Below, piece after piece: positions 26,585 through 36,090 of a stretch of DNA of 64,000 nucleotides. Within the stretch, counting starts at the first letter, position 1. Every line of letters starts with the position of its first letter. The translations under genes and the position numbers were made by a program. Origin of the DNA: Prochlorococcus sp. AG-402-C09 (GTDB lineage Bacteria > Cyanobacteriota > Cyanobacteriia > PCC-6307 > Cyanobiaceae); the NCBI GenBank assembly GCA_003279565.1, contig QCHN01000001.1:62001-126000 (forward strand), written 5' to 3'. A model generated the notes under the pieces. The model worked only from the letters and a program-made list of their open reading frames with translations. It ran no database searches and was not told the origin of the DNA.

Positions 26585-27370
26585 ATGGCTTTAACCGAAA
26601 AGAAGATAATTATCACTCGTGCCCAAGAACAGACTTCAGAGGCTAGTGAAATCTTTCGAAAAAATGGAGCGCAGGTATTTGACCTTCCTTCATTAGTGAT
26701 TGGACCTCCAGATGACTGGTCTCCTTTGGATCATGCCTTAAGGGAGATTGCTACCTTTGACTGGATCATCTTTTCTAGCGCAAATGGTGTAAGGAATGTT
26801 GAAGATAGAATGAAAAAAATAGGCTTATCTTTGTCGAAAATTTCTAAAACTATTCAAATTGCCGCTGTAGGAAGAAAAACAGCTTCTTTGCTTTCAGATA
26901 TGGATGCAAAGATTAGTTTTGTTCCTCCTAGCTTTGTTGCAGATAGCTTGGTTGAATATTTCCCTCAGAATCCAAAAGGTTTAAAATTACTTATTCCCAG
27001 AGTACAAACTGGAGGCAGATCAATATTATCTGACTCTTTTAAATTAAAAGGAGCAGAGGTTACTGAAGTAGCTGCTTATGAATCTTCTTGTCCTAAAGAT
27101 ATACCTCAAAAGACTATAGATGCTTTGAATAAAGGGAATATAGATATTATTGCTTTTACTAGTGGTAAAACAGTAGTAAATACTGTCAGCTTATTACAAA
27201 AATACTTTGGTGAAAATTGGTTGAAATTGATTGAAAAGATTAAACTTGTTTCAATTGGACCTCAAACAACTATTAGCTGTATAAACCTTATTAGAAAACC
27301 GGATAAAGAGGCTACTCCACATGACTTAGAAGGATTATTGCAAGCTTGTCTAGAACTAACTTTTAATTAA
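26585..27370 (+). CDS. hemD: Uroporphyrinogen-III synthase
   Basis: HemD cyclises hydroxymethylbilane to uroporphyrinogen III, feeding haem and chlorophyll synthesis. The 261-residue protein has the two-lobed pattern: KKIIITRAQEQTSEA at the start, DWIIFSSANGVRNV near 58, IAAVGRKTASLL near 99, LLIPRVQTGGRSIL near 137 and IIAFTSGKTVVNTV near 192. Sequence conservation in this family is low, but these blocks match. Its stop lies two bases from the stop of the convergent SRPBCC gene. Confidence 0.88.
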   Translation: MALTEKKIIITRAQEQTSEASEIFRKNGAQVFDLPSLVIGPPDDWSPLDHALREIATFDWIIFSSANGVRNVEDRMKKIGLSLSKISKTIQIAAVGRKTASLLSDMDAKISFVPPSFVADSLVEYFPQNPKGLKLLIPRVQTGGRSILSDSFKLKGAEVTEVAAYESSCPKDIPQKTIDALNKGNIDIIAFTSGKTVVNTVSLLQKYFGENWLKLIEKIKLVSIGPQTTISCINLIRKPDKEATPHDLEGLLQACLELTFN

Positions 27371-27372
27371 AT

Positions 27373-27825
27373 TTATGCTGATTTTTCTACAAGTTCTTTA
27401 AACCCATCAAGATTCTTTTGTAATTCTTTTGTGACCATTCCTCCAAGAATATTTGCTTTCATAAGATTTGCTAAAACTTGAGGTAATTCATAAGATATTT
27501 TTAATTTAACCACAGTTTTAGAGCTCTCTTCATTATAAAACCGAACTGAACCCCTAGTAGGTAAACCACCAACTGATTTCCATTCCAATTTCTCTGCTTC
27601 TACTCTTTTTGTGATTTGAGCTTTCCATTTAAAACGAAAACCATTAGCTGCAAGTGTCCACTCCGTTAGATCAGGAAGTGTCGAGGTTTTTTCATCGACT
27701 GTCTTAACCGACTCAATCCAAGTCATCCACAAAGGCATCGAATCTAAATCACTCCAAAACTTCCAGACAAGTTCAACTGGAGCATGAATTTCACTTATCA
27801 CTGTGTGATCAAGCCACTTTCCCAT
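27373..27825 (-). CDS. SRPBCC-fold (polyketide cyclase/dehydrase-like) protein
   Basis: The 150-residue protein opens WLDHTVISEIHAPVELVWKFWSD, with the SPMPLWMTWIESV-type block near residue 31, FRFKWKAQITK near 67 and a C-terminal amphipathic helix. This is the START/SRPBCC lipid-binding fold. Such genes are commonly next to the carotene desaturase gene in cyanobacteria, and here it follows crtQ with only three bases between. A role in pigment or lipid handling is an inference from context. Confidence 0.8.
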   Translation of the reverse strand: MGKWLDHTVISEIHAPVELVWKFWSDLDSMPLWMTWIESVKTVDEKTSTLPDLTEWTLAANGFRFKWKAQITKRVEAEKLEWKSVGGLPTRGSVRFYNEESSKTVVKLKISYELPQVLANLMKANILGGMVTKELQKNLDGFKELVEKSA

Positions 27826-27828
27826 TTC

Positions 27829-29289
27829 TTAAGCAACCGAAGAATTTTTTGCTAGTGAAACAGACTTCGAGAGCATAGCTGAAGCAGCAAGATGACCGCT
27901 CATTGTTGCACCTTCCATAGAGTCAATGTAATCCTGTTTTGTGTAACTGCCTGCCAAGAAGAAATTACTAAACGAGGTTTTTTGATCTGGTCTATATGGC
28001 TCCATTCCAGGAGCCTCTCTGTAGAGAGAATGAGAAACTTTTACTACATTGCTCCATAAAAGCTTCATGCCTCTTGAAGAAGGGAAAAGGCCCCTGACCT
28101 GTAGATCAGTATGTTTTACAATTTCATCTGAGGACTTTGTAATCCAAGGATCTCCAGGGGTTAACACGCATTGAAGTAGTGATCCCTGATCATCTTTTTT
28201 ATAGTCTTCCGGGCTTGATAGAGCTAAATCTGCAAAACAACTAAAATCAGCATCGGCGGTATATAACAAATTGTCTAAACCAGATGGATCTTTTAGGTTT
28301 TTTTGAGCTTGTTCATTGTTGATCTCGGTTACCCAGCCATCGTATCTAAGTTGCACTGTCGCGACTGGTACAGCATCAAGCTTGAAAAGTAAGTCAAACT
28401 CTTTAAAACGTCTCCATGATCTAGGAATTATTCTTTTAATCCCAGAGACATCACAAGCAGCTAAATATTTATCTGCGTGAATTTTTCTTTCGCCCTCTGG
28501 TGTTTGAAGAGTTAATCCAGTCACAGATGGTTGGTCTGAATCCTCTGAATGAATTTCTTTGACAATATTTTCTAGGTGAAGTCTGCCGCCTCTTTGTTCA
28601 ATGTAATCGAGTATTGGTTTGGTTAGCCATTTGTGGGGTGACCCTTTCAATAGGTTGAGCTTGGATGCCTCTGTTTTCGATGCAAACATCATAAAGATAG
28701 TAAGCATGCATCTTGCAGAAATGGCTTCGCAATCAATGAATCCCAGTGCATATGCAATAGGATTCCACATTCTTTCGATACTATTTAGACTTCCTCCATG
28801 GTTAAGAAACCATTTTTGAAAGCTTATAGAATCTAGTGATCGTATTGTCTTCATTGCACCTTCGTAGTCAACAAGGCCTCTGACTATTGGACTTGTTCCA
28901 AGAGCAAGAGCATTCCTTAGTTTGTCAATCCAATTTAATTGAGGTGTAGTGAAGAAGGCTTTCAAGCCATTAAAAGGAGCTCCTGCAAAAAATCGAAAAT
29001 CTAGTGACTTAATGTCACCTCCCTTGTTAACAAAAAGGTGAGTGTGGTCTTTTGGTAAAAGATTTTCAAATGCCCCTACTTTTCTCATTAATGCAAAAAG
29101 ATTGGCATAGTTGAAAAAGAACACATGCAAACCCATCTCTATATGATTTCCATCGGAATCTTCCCAGCTTCCAACTTTGCCTCCCATAAATGGTTTTGCC
29201 TCAAATAGGTCGACCTCATGCCCTTCGTCAACGAGGTCAACTGCAGCAGTCAATCCTGCTAAACCTGCACCTATTATTGCGATTTTCAC
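27829..29289 (-). CDS. crtQ: Zeta-carotene desaturase
   Basis: The plant-type enzyme converts zeta-carotene through neurosporene to lycopene. The protein has the FAD fold [13 protein letters not shown] at 7-19, [20 protein letters not shown] near 37-56 and a C-terminal [19 protein letters not shown] block near 446-464 that closes the FAD site. It differs from the phytoene desaturase at 51841-53217 in the ETGLHIFFG versus EMGLHVFFF region, which supports CrtQ rather than CrtP. Its length of 486 residues is normal. It probably shares a transcript with the SRPBCC gene. Confidence 0.93.
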   Translation of the reverse strand: MKIAIIGAGLAGLTAAVDLVDEGHEVDLFEAKPFMGGKVGSWEDSDGNHIEMGLHVFFFNYANLFALMRKVGAFENLLPKDHTHLFVNKGGDIKSLDFRFFAGAPFNGLKAFFTTPQLNWIDKLRNALALGTSPIVRGLVDYEGAMKTIRSLDSISFQKWFLNHGGSLNSIERMWNPIAYALGFIDCEAISARCMLTIFMMFASKTEASKLNLLKGSPHKWLTKPILDYIEQRGGRLHLENIVKEIHSEDSDQPSVTGLTLQTPEGERKIHADKYLAACDVSGIKRIIPRSWRRFKEFDLLFKLDAVPVATVQLRYDGWVTEINNEQAQKNLKDPSGLDNLLYTADADFSCFADLALSSPEDYKKDDQGSLLQCVLTPGDPWITKSSDEIVKHTDLQVRGLFPSSRGMKLLWSNVVKVSHSLYREAPGMEPYRPDQKTSFSNFFLAGSYTKQDYIDSMEGATMSGHLAASAMLSKSVSLAKNSSVA

Positions 29290-29395
29290 TCGTTTAATTA
29301 GTTGGATACACTAACTCTATGAACAAAAACTCTTTTTTGGCACTTTTAAAATCGAATATGATTAATAGAGTGTTATTAATGTTTAGAAAAAAACA

Positions 29396-29785
29396 ATGAG
29401 TGAATCAAAGGTACTGCCCAAAACTCATAAAGCTCAGGGTGGTAAGGGTGTACTTATTACCACTTCTGCATTGGATCAGTTGTCTAGGCTTTGCAAAGAA
29501 CAAGGTTCAGGGAAACTATTGAGAGTAGGAGTACGTTCAGGAGGTTGCAGTGGTATGAGTTACACCATGGATTTTGTATCTACTGATGATATTCAAAAAG
29601 ATGATGAAGTCTATGAGTATTCAGTTGGTACCAGTTCGTTTAAAGTGATTTGTGATCCAAAGAGTCTTTTGTACATATATGGTATGCAATTAGATTTTAG
29701 TACAGATTTAATTGGTGGAGGATTTAACTTTACTAATCCCAATGCGTCACAAACTTGTGGCTGTGGAAGTTCGTTCGCAGTTTAA
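29396..29785 (+). CDS. sufA: HesB/IscA/SufA-family iron-sulfur assembly protein
   Basis: The 129-residue protein has the three conserved cysteines of A-type carriers: Cys51 in SGGCSGMSY, and Cys121 and Cys123 in TCGCGSSF. The usual length is about 110, so there is a short N-terminal extension. The family carries 2Fe-2S or 4Fe-4S clusters to target proteins. It is divergent from crtQ across 106 bases and followed by a TPR-like gene. The symbol is by family; IscA versus SufA cannot be told from the sequence alone. Confidence 0.87.
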   Translation: MSESKVLPKTHKAQGGKGVLITTSALDQLSRLCKEQGSGKLLRVGVRSGGCSGMSYTMDFVSTDDIQKDDEVYEYSVGTSSFKVICDPKSLLYIYGMQLDFSTDLIGGGFNFTNPNASQTCGCGSSFAV

Positions 29786-29814
29786 TTTCAACTAAAAGAA
29801 TTTCTAAATTAACA

Positions 29815-30234
29815 ATGGATCAATCAGAGGAAAGTCTTTTTGAAGAGGCCCTAAATCGCTATAAAGCTGGTTCACCAGCAGACGAATTGATTGAAGATTT
29901 TCAGAAAATAGCTTCTACGACTCCAAACAATGCTGCTGCTTGGACATGCCTGTCATGGTTGCAATTGTTATGTGATTCGCCTCAGGAAGCCTTACGCTCT
30001 GCACGGTATGCAGTGAAACTTAATGGACAAGATCCACAGTCAAGGATAAATTTGAGTCTTGCATTGTTAGAAACTAATTCTAAAGGAGTTAGAGATCATA
30101 TTGATTATGTGAAAAGAGCTATGTTTGTACTTCCTGAATTAGAGAAAGAATTAAAAGAATCATTTGATGATGGCCTTTCACGTAAACCTAATTGGAAAAC
30201 TTTGCTTAAAATAAAAAATTGGCTAGACCTTTGA
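29815..30234 (+). CDS. TPR-like helical protein, 139 residues
   Basis: The protein contains two or three tetratricopeptide-like helix pairs: EALNRYKAGSPADELIEDF, NNAAAWTCLSWLQLLCDSPQEALRSARYAVKLN and DPQSRINLSLALLE. TPR proteins mediate protein contacts, often in photosystem or complex assembly. The frame is open from 29755, but this would overlap the SufA-like gene. The ATG at 29815 starts 29 bases after the upstream stop and is preferred. The specific role is unknown. Confidence 0.75.
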   Translation: MDQSEESLFEEALNRYKAGSPADELIEDFQKIASTTPNNAAAWTCLSWLQLLCDSPQEALRSARYAVKLNGQDPQSRINLSLALLETNSKGVRDHIDYVKRAMFVLPELEKELKESFDDGLSRKPNWKTLLKIKNWLDL

Positions 30235-30260
30235 CTTCAGATTAGTTCCAATAAAAAGTT

Positions 30261-31190
30261 CTAAGTTAAAATTGCTTTTAAAGCGTCATTAATAGTGGGA
30301 AAACTGAATTTAAATTTGAGTTTATTTAACCTTTGAGACTGTACATTTTGTCCCTCTAAAACTACACGAGCACCATCTCCTAAAATCAACTTCAATATTG
30401 GCCCAGGAACTGCGAGAAGACTTGGTCTATCAAGGACTTTACCAAGTGAATTAGAGAACTCATTCATCCGTACAGGATTTGGTGCAACCCCATTAACAAC
30501 ACCTGACCAAGCAGAATTTTTCACACTTTCGTTAATAAGATTGCAAAGATCTGATCTGTGAATCCAGCTCATCCATTGTTTCCCATCGCCTATAGGACCT
30601 CCTAGACCAGCTCTGAAAATGGGAAGCATTTTTCCTAGTGCTCCGCCATCTTTGGCTAATACGATGCCAATTCTTACAATTAAAAGTCGAGTCGCTCTTG
30701 GTTTGTTTTTTGCACTAGATTCCCATTCTTTGCAGACATTTGCTAGGAAATCATCACCCTCAATATTTTGTTCAGTGAATTCAGTTTCAGGATGTGAGCC
30801 ATAAAAACCAATCGCCGATGCATTAATAAGAAATTTTGGGGGTTTTTTTTGATTCCGTAGGTTTTTAATCAGATTATTTGTTGTCTCAATGCGACTATTT
30901 GTAATTTCTTTGCAGTGATCGGTAGTCCATCTTTTTTCAGCAATAGGTTCGCCAGCGAGATTGATAACCCCTTCGCAGCTTTTAAGAGAGTTTTGAATAT
31001 CTTCTTTATCCCAAGACATAGACTCAGCTGGATTCATTTGTATCACATTGATGCTTTGGTTATTGGCTATGGCTTTTATTTTTCCTTTAGGTTTTCTAGA
31101 TATGACTGTGAGGCTATGCCCTTCTTTAACTAGCAAAGGAATTAATTCTCTTCCGATAAAACCAGTGCATCCAGTAAGTAGTAATTTCAT
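30261..31190 (-). CDS. NAD-dependent epimerase-like protein, TIGR01777/YfcH family
   Basis: This SDR-extended protein begins MKLLLTGCTGFIGRELIPLL, with GCTGFIG as the nucleotide loop. It has SCEGVINLAGEPIAEKRW near 69-86, the catalytic YG in ASAIGFYGSH near 123 and SWIHRSDLCNLI near 208. The C-terminal helix-rich DUF1731-like part contains VLEGQNVQSQRL. Family members have been called cell-division inhibitor SulA homologues, but evidence for that is weak. The reaction is unknown. It is convergent with the TPR gene at about 26 bases. Confidence 0.85.
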   Translation of the reverse strand: MKLLLTGCTGFIGRELIPLLVKEGHSLTVISRKPKGKIKAIANNQSINVIQMNPAESMSWDKEDIQNSLKSCEGVINLAGEPIAEKRWTTDHCKEITNSRIETTNNLIKNLRNQKKPPKFLINASAIGFYGSHPETEFTEQNIEGDDFLANVCKEWESSAKNKPRATRLLIVRIGIVLAKDGGALGKMLPIFRAGLGGPIGDGKQWMSWIHRSDLCNLINESVKNSAWSGVVNGVAPNPVRMNEFSNSLGKVLDRPSLLAVPGPILKLILGDGARVVLEGQNVQSQRLNKLKFKFSFPTINDALKAILT

Positions 31191-31379
31191 GATTCCTCTA
31201 ATTAGATTTGATCAGCTTAGAGGGATTTTGATTAACTTATGATGTTGATCTAGCAATAATATTTGCGTTATGGAATTTGCGATTAATTAATAACATGATT
31301 TTTGCCATTCTGTTTTAACTGCTATCCTTCATTTGAATATCAGAATTAAGTCATTAGTCTTTTTTATTAATTATTTAAA

Positions 31380-31643
31380 ATGTCTGAACAAACCGCAAAA
31401 TTAGATGATTCACAATCTCCTACAAAGATAAAAAAGAAATTCAGAAAAGGAGATCTTGTAAAAGTTGATCGTGAAAAATATTTTCATAGCTTAGAATCAA
31501 AAGCAAGCGATGCTAATTTACCTGAATATATTTTCGCAGGGCCTGGGGAAGTATTATTGATTAAAGGTGATTATTGTCAAGTTAGGTGGAGAAGACCCGT
31601 ACCTGATGTTTGGATAAACTCTGATCATATAGTTTCATATTAA
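31380..31643 (+). CDS. ndhO: NAD(P)H-quinone oxidoreductase subunit O
   Basis: NdhO is an oxygenic-photosynthesis-specific peripheral subunit of NDH-1. The 87 residues include a Lys-rich N terminus, then FRKGDLVKVDREKYFHSLE near 20-38, EYIFAGPGEVLLIKGDYCQV near 49-68 and RRPVPDVWINSDHI near 71-84, which is a clear family match. The protein is soluble and sits on the stromal or cytoplasmic arm. It is preceded by about 190 bases without another gene and faces the convergent J-domain gene. Confidence 0.93.
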   Translation: MSEQTAKLDDSQSPTKIKKKFRKGDLVKVDREKYFHSLESKASDANLPEYIFAGPGEVLLIKGDYCQVRWRRPVPDVWINSDHIVSY

Positions 31644-31663
31644 CAAATGATTAAACATTAAAA

Positions 31664-32317
31664 TTATAAGAAAAGCCATTCTTTTTTATTGCTTTGTAAA
31701 AACTGTCTTTTTTTCTTAGCAATAGTAATCATTGCTTTTCCATCATGGAGGTAATTATCTACATAGCCCATTGTATAGCGTTCTAATTCATTAATACCAT
31801 CCTCAACATGTGATAAGCAATGATAAAGATCTAAGCTGAAATCTCTTATAATTGATGGACTTGCAAAAGATGTATAAATTTTTTTGATCTTAGTTATTTT
31901 GTTTTTACTCTCCTCAAGATATATGCAGAAAGAATCCATTAATATGTGATCATAAGGATCAGCTGATAAATCTTTTATTTTTCTACCTAAAGGATTAATT
32001 ATTTGTCCTAATAATTTATCAATAGGTAGATATATATTTTGAAACCATTTTTTTATATCTTCAGATTTAGAGTAGTTATTAGTTTCTTTTTTGTAGTTAT
32101 TCTGGTTGTAAACCTTTTGATTATTAACTTCCTTTAAATTAAGGTCTTTATGCTTTTTCTTTAATATTTCCCATGCTGAATTTACTTCGAGCATGACTGC
32201 TGAATCTCCTCCTTTGTCTGGATGATGTATTTTTACAAGTTTTCTATATGCTTTCTTAATCTCTTCTAGTTTTGCGCTCGGATGAACTTTCAATATTTGA
32301 TAGGGGTCTTTGCTCAT
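31664..32317 (-). CDS. J-domain (DnaJ-like) protein
   Basis: The N-terminal J domain reads DPYQILKVHPSAKLEEIKKA, with the HPD triad at residues 32-34 in IHHPDKGGDS, so it should stimulate an Hsp70 ATPase. There is no Gly/Phe region, zinc-finger or DnaJ C-terminal domain, so it is a type III J protein. The C-terminal 130 residues are helical and Lys/Tyr-rich and match nothing I know. It lies 18 bases downstream of cysK on the same strand. The client or chaperone partner is unknown. Confidence 0.87.
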   Translation of the reverse strand: MSKDPYQILKVHPSAKLEEIKKAYRKLVKIHHPDKGGDSAVMLEVNSAWEILKKKHKDLNLKEVNNQKVYNQNNYKKETNNYSKSEDIKKWFQNIYLPIDKLLGQIINPLGRKIKDLSADPYDHILMDSFCIYLEESKNKITKIKKIYTSFASPSIIRDFSLDLYHCLSHVEDGINELERYTMGYVDNYLHDGKAMITIAKKKRQFLQSNKKEWLFL

Positions 32318-32335
32318 TATTTAATGATTATTTTT

Positions 32336-33304
32336 TTAGAGGTACTCATTCCCTTTCACTGGGTTTGCGGGGATGGAAGTAAACATGGTTGTTGAGAGAT
32401 ATCTTTCACCAAAACTAGGGAGGATAACAACCAAGCGCTTATTCGCAAACTCAGGTTGATTCCCTATCTGTAAAGCAGCTGCTACTGCAGCACCACTGCT
32501 GACGCCACTTAGCAATCCTTCTTCTTTGGCAAGTCTTCTTCCTATCTCCATTGCTTCATTATCATTGATTCTTATGACTTCATCAATTTGATTCATATCT
32601 AATACATTAGGGATAAATCCAGCACCAATGCCTTGTATAGCATGAGATCCAGGATTCCCTCCTGAGAGAACGGGGCTTGATGAGGGCTCTACCGCAAAAA
32701 CCTTGATTTTTGGATTTTTTTGTTTTAAGAATCTGGCACAACCTGTAATTGTTCCTCCTGTTCCTACTCCAGCAATTAATGCATCAAGTTTGCCTTCGCA
32801 ATCTTCCCAAATTTCTTCAGCAGTAGTTTTTTCATGAATTTCAGGATTTGATAAATTGTCGAATTGCTGAAGCAAATATGCATTAGGTATAGATTCCACC
32901 AATTCCTTTGCCAGCTGAATAGCTCCTTGTATTCCTTCTTTGCCAGGAGTTAGTTGAAGCTCTGCTCCAAATGCCCTCAACATAGAGCGTCGTTCTGTAC
33001 TCATAGTGTCAGGCATTGTAAGTATGAGCCGATAACCTTTTGCTGCAGCAACCATGGCCAACGCAATTCCTGTATTTCCGCTAGTTGGTTCAATAAGAAC
33101 AGTATGTCCAGGTTTGATGGTGCCATCTTGTTCCGCCGATTTCACCATTGCGCCAGCTATGCGGTCTTTTACGGATGCTGTTGGATTGAAGCTTTCCAAT
33201 TTAGCTATAATTTCCGCTCTACAATTAAATTCATTCGGTAATCGATTCAGTTTGACCAAAGGAGTTTGGCCAACTAAAGAAGTTATGTCATTAGCAATTG
33301 GCAT
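32336..33304 (-). CDS. cysK: Cysteine synthase A (O-acetylserine sulfhydrylase)
   Basis: CysK makes cysteine from O-acetylserine and sulfide using PLP. The Schiff-base lysine is Lys46 in NPTASVKDRIAGAM. The phosphate-binding PTSGNTGIALAM lies near 73-84, GVGTGGTITGCARFLK near 175-190, and the C-terminal GVSSGAAVAAAL near 263. At 322 residues it is of standard length. Nothing in the sequence is unusual. Confidence 0.95.
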   Translation of the reverse strand: MPIANDITSLVGQTPLVKLNRLPNEFNCRAEIIAKLESFNPTASVKDRIAGAMVKSAEQDGTIKPGHTVLIEPTSGNTGIALAMVAAAKGYRLILTMPDTMSTERRSMLRAFGAELQLTPGKEGIQGAIQLAKELVESIPNAYLLQQFDNLSNPEIHEKTTAEEIWEDCEGKLDALIAGVGTGGTITGCARFLKQKNPKIKVFAVEPSSSPVLSGGNPGSHAIQGIGAGFIPNVLDMNQIDEVIRINDNEAMEIGRRLAKEEGLLSGVSSGAAVAAALQIGNQPEFANKRLVVILPSFGERYLSTTMFTSIPANPVKGNEYL

Positions 33305-33441
33305 GATCTTATTTTAAAAACTTGAATCAGTTTCTAGGCAAAAGTTATTTAATAATTCAATTCTTTTTTAATAATGCTTGAAAATTTGTTTTTCAAAAGC
33401 TTTATTGGCCTTTTAGAGATATAAATAGATGGAATAATTTT

Positions 33442-35013
33442 TTGATATTGACTGAGAGCATTTCCCACAACTACAGGCCTCCAATTTTATGGGTTTTTCT
33501 TTTTTGGACCATAGCTTGCGGAATTGCATTTGTCTCTCTGGGAAATTTGCCTCTAAGAGATTTTGATGAAGCAACTGTTGCTCGAGTTGCATTGGAATTA
33601 AACCAAAAAAGTGGACTAGAACGATTGCTTCCTACTATCTGGGAAAAGCCCTATTTGAATAAACCCCCTGGCTTACATTGGATAATATCTTTTGCTATTG
33701 GAATAAGTCGAAATTTTCAAAATAGTTTTGATTCATTACCCTCTGAGTTTTGTATAAGATTTTTCCCAGCACTTTTTTCTACTTTTGTTGTTCCATTGGG
33801 TGGCCTGATTCAGTGGAATTTACGTCCTAAAGATCGAATAGCTTGTATTTGTACATCTGCAATTTTATTGACTTTATTGCCAATTATTAGATATGGAAGA
33901 ATGGCAATGTTGGATGGAACGCAACTTAGTGCTATAGCACTTTTATGGTTTTGCTTATCATCAATAAAAAATAATAGGTCTACTAAATTTAATTTTTTAG
34001 GAGCTGGATTTGCATGCAGTTTTATGCTTTTACTTAAAGCTCCTGTAATTATTCCTGCACTATTTGCGTCTTTATTACCTTTAATCTGGGAATATAAATC
34101 AAAAAAATATCTTAATAATCTCTCATGGTCCTGGTTATTTTATGGATTAATTCCAGGCTTAGCTTGGCATGTATGGAACTTGGTGACATATGGTTCAGGA
34201 GCTTTCTGGTTATGGTGGGGCGATGGTGCAGGAAGAGTTTTATTTAAAAATGGCTCAGGTAGTGAGTTAGGGATTCTGGTACCAATAATTGAAATTTTTG
34301 AGGGTGGGTGGCCTTGGATTCTTATCTGGCCAATTGGTTTTTTATGGGCATGCTTTAGTCTTAATACTCGTTGGGGGATTTGGGCTTTTAGTACTCAGAT
34401 ACTTATTGCAGGAAGTATTTTTCCTCTAAAAATGCAACTTCCCTGGTATATTCATCCATTTTGGTTGCCTTTTGCTTTGGTATGTGGCCCACCAGTATCT
34501 TGGTTAATTCAAAGAAAAGAAAATAGTTATATTTTTGCTAGAAAAATATTAAGAAAAATTCCTTATGTATTGTCCTTTATTGGAATATGTTTATTTGTAT
34601 TTTCTTTACTAGTTAAATTAAATATTATCAACTTTGAAGAAGGTTACTTGAGTGCAATCTTGTCAATTAGTTCTGCTTGGTTTTTAGGAGGATTATTATT
34701 ATCTAATTCAAGAAAGAATATTAGAAAATCTGGTTTTATTGGAATGATTTTTGGAAGCACAATTGGTTTATTCTTTTTTGTGAGCTCTCAATTCTGGTTG
34801 TGGGAAATAAATGAGAATTGGGATGTAAGGCCTTTAGCTGAATTTATATCTGAATTTCCTGATCAAAAAATTTATATTAAAAATAGTTTTGAGCGACCGA
34901 GTTTAAATTGGTATGCACGAAAACAAATCAAAACTTTTGACGAAAAAGATCAAACTAAATGCATCGAAATTAAGAAAACTAATGATTGGGATCTTTATAC
35001 ATGTAATGATTAA
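33442..35013 (+). CDS. GT39/ArnT-like membrane glycosyltransferase
   Basis: The 523-residue protein has about 11-12 membrane spans and the GT-C acidic motif DFDEA at residues 40-44 in the first periplasmic loop. This is followed by WEKPYLNKPPGLHWIISFAIG near 62-81, typical of lipid-linked sugar transferases of the PMT/ArnT class. They move a sugar from a polyprenyl phosphate to an acceptor outside the membrane; donor and acceptor are not readable here. The likely start is TTG 33442, but a later start is possible. It is transcribed divergently from cysK. Confidence 0.82.
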   Translation: MILTESISHNYRPPILWVFLFWTIACGIAFVSLGNLPLRDFDEATVARVALELNQKSGLERLLPTIWEKPYLNKPPGLHWIISFAIGISRNFQNSFDSLPSEFCIRFFPALFSTFVVPLGGLIQWNLRPKDRIACICTSAILLTLLPIIRYGRMAMLDGTQLSAIALLWFCLSSIKNNRSTKFNFLGAGFACSFMLLLKAPVIIPALFASLLPLIWEYKSKKYLNNLSWSWLFYGLIPGLAWHVWNLVTYGSGAFWLWWGDGAGRVLFKNGSGSELGILVPIIEIFEGGWPWILIWPIGFLWACFSLNTRWGIWAFSTQILIAGSIFPLKMQLPWYIHPFWLPFALVCGPPVSWLIQRKENSYIFARKILRKIPYVLSFIGICLFVFSLLVKLNIINFEEGYLSAILSISSAWFLGGLLLSNSRKNIRKSGFIGMIFGSTIGLFFFVSSQFWLWEINENWDVRPLAEFISEFPDQKIYIKNSFERPSLNWYARKQIKTFDEKDQTKCIEIKKTNDWDLYTCND

Positions 35014-35093
35014 ATAAAATATTATTATTAACATACTTTTCACTTTTTCCACTTTTATTTGTAAGAATTATCTAATTACAAGGTTTTTTAAAA

Positions 35094-35354
35094 GTGTATT
35101 GTATCGAGCTTACTATTAAATTAAGTCCTATGCCTTTGGTAGTACAGAGGAAAGAGCATAGAGATGCTCAAAGGCTTTACTCTGAAGTTGTAGATTCTAT
35201 TCAAAAAGGTAATCAAAGGCTTTTAGAGTTGACTTGTGAAAAAGTCGAAGATAAAAGAATTACTGTTCTTGTTAGTGAAATTACAGCTGTTCAGATTTAT
35301 GAAAAAACTAGTGGCAGTTCTAGTAAAAGGCCTGGATTTTCACTTCAGGATTAA
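35094..35354 (+). CDS. UPF0367 family protein, 86 residues
   Basis: The GTG at 35094 opens a frame with CIELTIKLSPMPLVVQRKE at 3-21, LLELTCEKVEDKRITVLV near 43-60 and SEITAVQIYEK near 61-71. The spacing and the words match the cyanobacterial UPF0367 family, whose function is unknown. It is soluble and lies 23 bases before the CbiO-like gene, probably in the same transcript. Confidence 0.8.
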   Translation: MYCIELTIKLSPMPLVVQRKEHRDAQRLYSEVVDSIQKGNQRLLELTCEKVEDKRITVLVSEITAVQIYEKTSGSSSKRPGFSLQD

Positions 35355-35377
35355 GGCCACATAGGAGTTATTCAATT

Positions 35378-36061
35378 TTGAAACCAAATGAGTCTGGCTA
35401 TTTAGAGTTCGATAAGGTTTCTTTTTCTTGGCCAAATGAATGCAATGTCATTGATCAATTTTCTTTCTCAATTGGAAAACCTGGTCTGTGGATGCTAGTG
35501 GGTGAAAATGGAAGTGGTAAAAGCACTTTGTTTCGCTTAATAAGTGGAACAATTCGCCCTAAAAGTGGAAAAATCTCCTGTTCCCTCAAACCATCAATGG
35601 TTTATCAAAATCCAGATCATCAATTGCTTATGCCAACATGTAAAAGCGAGTTGATGCTTAGCGTTCCTAAAACCATTCCTGAAAGCAAGTTACTTGATTT
35701 GATTCAATCCGCTCTTGAAAAAGTGGATTTGAGAGAAATGTTGGACAGACCTATCCATACTTTAAGTGGTGGCCAAAAACAGCGTTTGGCTCTTGCTGGA
35801 GCAATTGTCAGCAATTCAAATTTACTTTTACTTGATGAGCCTACGGCTCTATTGGATCCTCAAAGTCAAAATTCAGTTTTGAAAGTTGTTAAGAAATTGA
35901 CAAGTTCCTCCGCTAACCCAATAACTGCAATATGGATTACTCATCGTTTGGAAGAATTATTCTTTTGTGATGGGGCTGCAATAATTAAAAATGGAGGTAT
36001 CAGTAATTGGAATTCTGGTTCAAAAGTGTTCCAAGAATTAAAATCACTTGCCCTTAGGTAG
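35378..36061 (+). CDS. CbiO/EcfA-like ABC transporter ATP-binding protein
   Basis: The single ABC ATPase has Walker A GENGSGKST at 42-50, a Q-loop in MVYQNPDHQLLMPT near 72-85, the signature LSGGQKQRLALAG near 129 and Walker B LLLLDEPTALLDP near 149. The H-loop is IWITHRLEE near 187. The NPDHQL Q-loop is typical of energy-coupling-factor and cobalt ATPases. No permease or substrate-binding gene is adjacent, so its partner must be elsewhere. The start is TTG 35378, with AGGAG at 35363-35367 ideally placed upstream. Confidence 0.87.
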   Translation: MKPNESGYLEFDKVSFSWPNECNVIDQFSFSIGKPGLWMLVGENGSGKSTLFRLISGTIRPKSGKISCSLKPSMVYQNPDHQLLMPTCKSELMLSVPKTIPESKLLDLIQSALEKVDLREMLDRPIHTLSGGQKQRLALAGAIVSNSNLLLLDEPTALLDPQSQNSVLKVVKKLTSSSANPITAIWITHRLEELFFCDGAAIIKNGGISNWNSGSKVFQELKSLALR

Positions 36062-36090
36062 CTGGCAAGGGTAAGTTCTTAATGTTGTAA

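Noticed and set aside
29755..29814. Upstream extension of the TPR-like gene into the SufA-like gene
   Set aside because: The extension would overlap the Cys-Gly-Cys end of the upstream gene, and the TPR-like sequence begins at the ATG at 29815.
31195..31223. 7-bp inverted repeat CCTCTAA/TTAGAGG with a 15-base loop before the epimerase-like gene
   Set aside because: The stem is short with a long loop, and no known regulator or attenuation signal fits; probably chance in AT-rich spacer.
33360..33410. Imperfect stem TTGAAAA/TTTTCAA before the GT39 gene
   Set aside because: The stem is only seven A/T-rich pairs with a mismatched flank, too weak to call a regulatory element.
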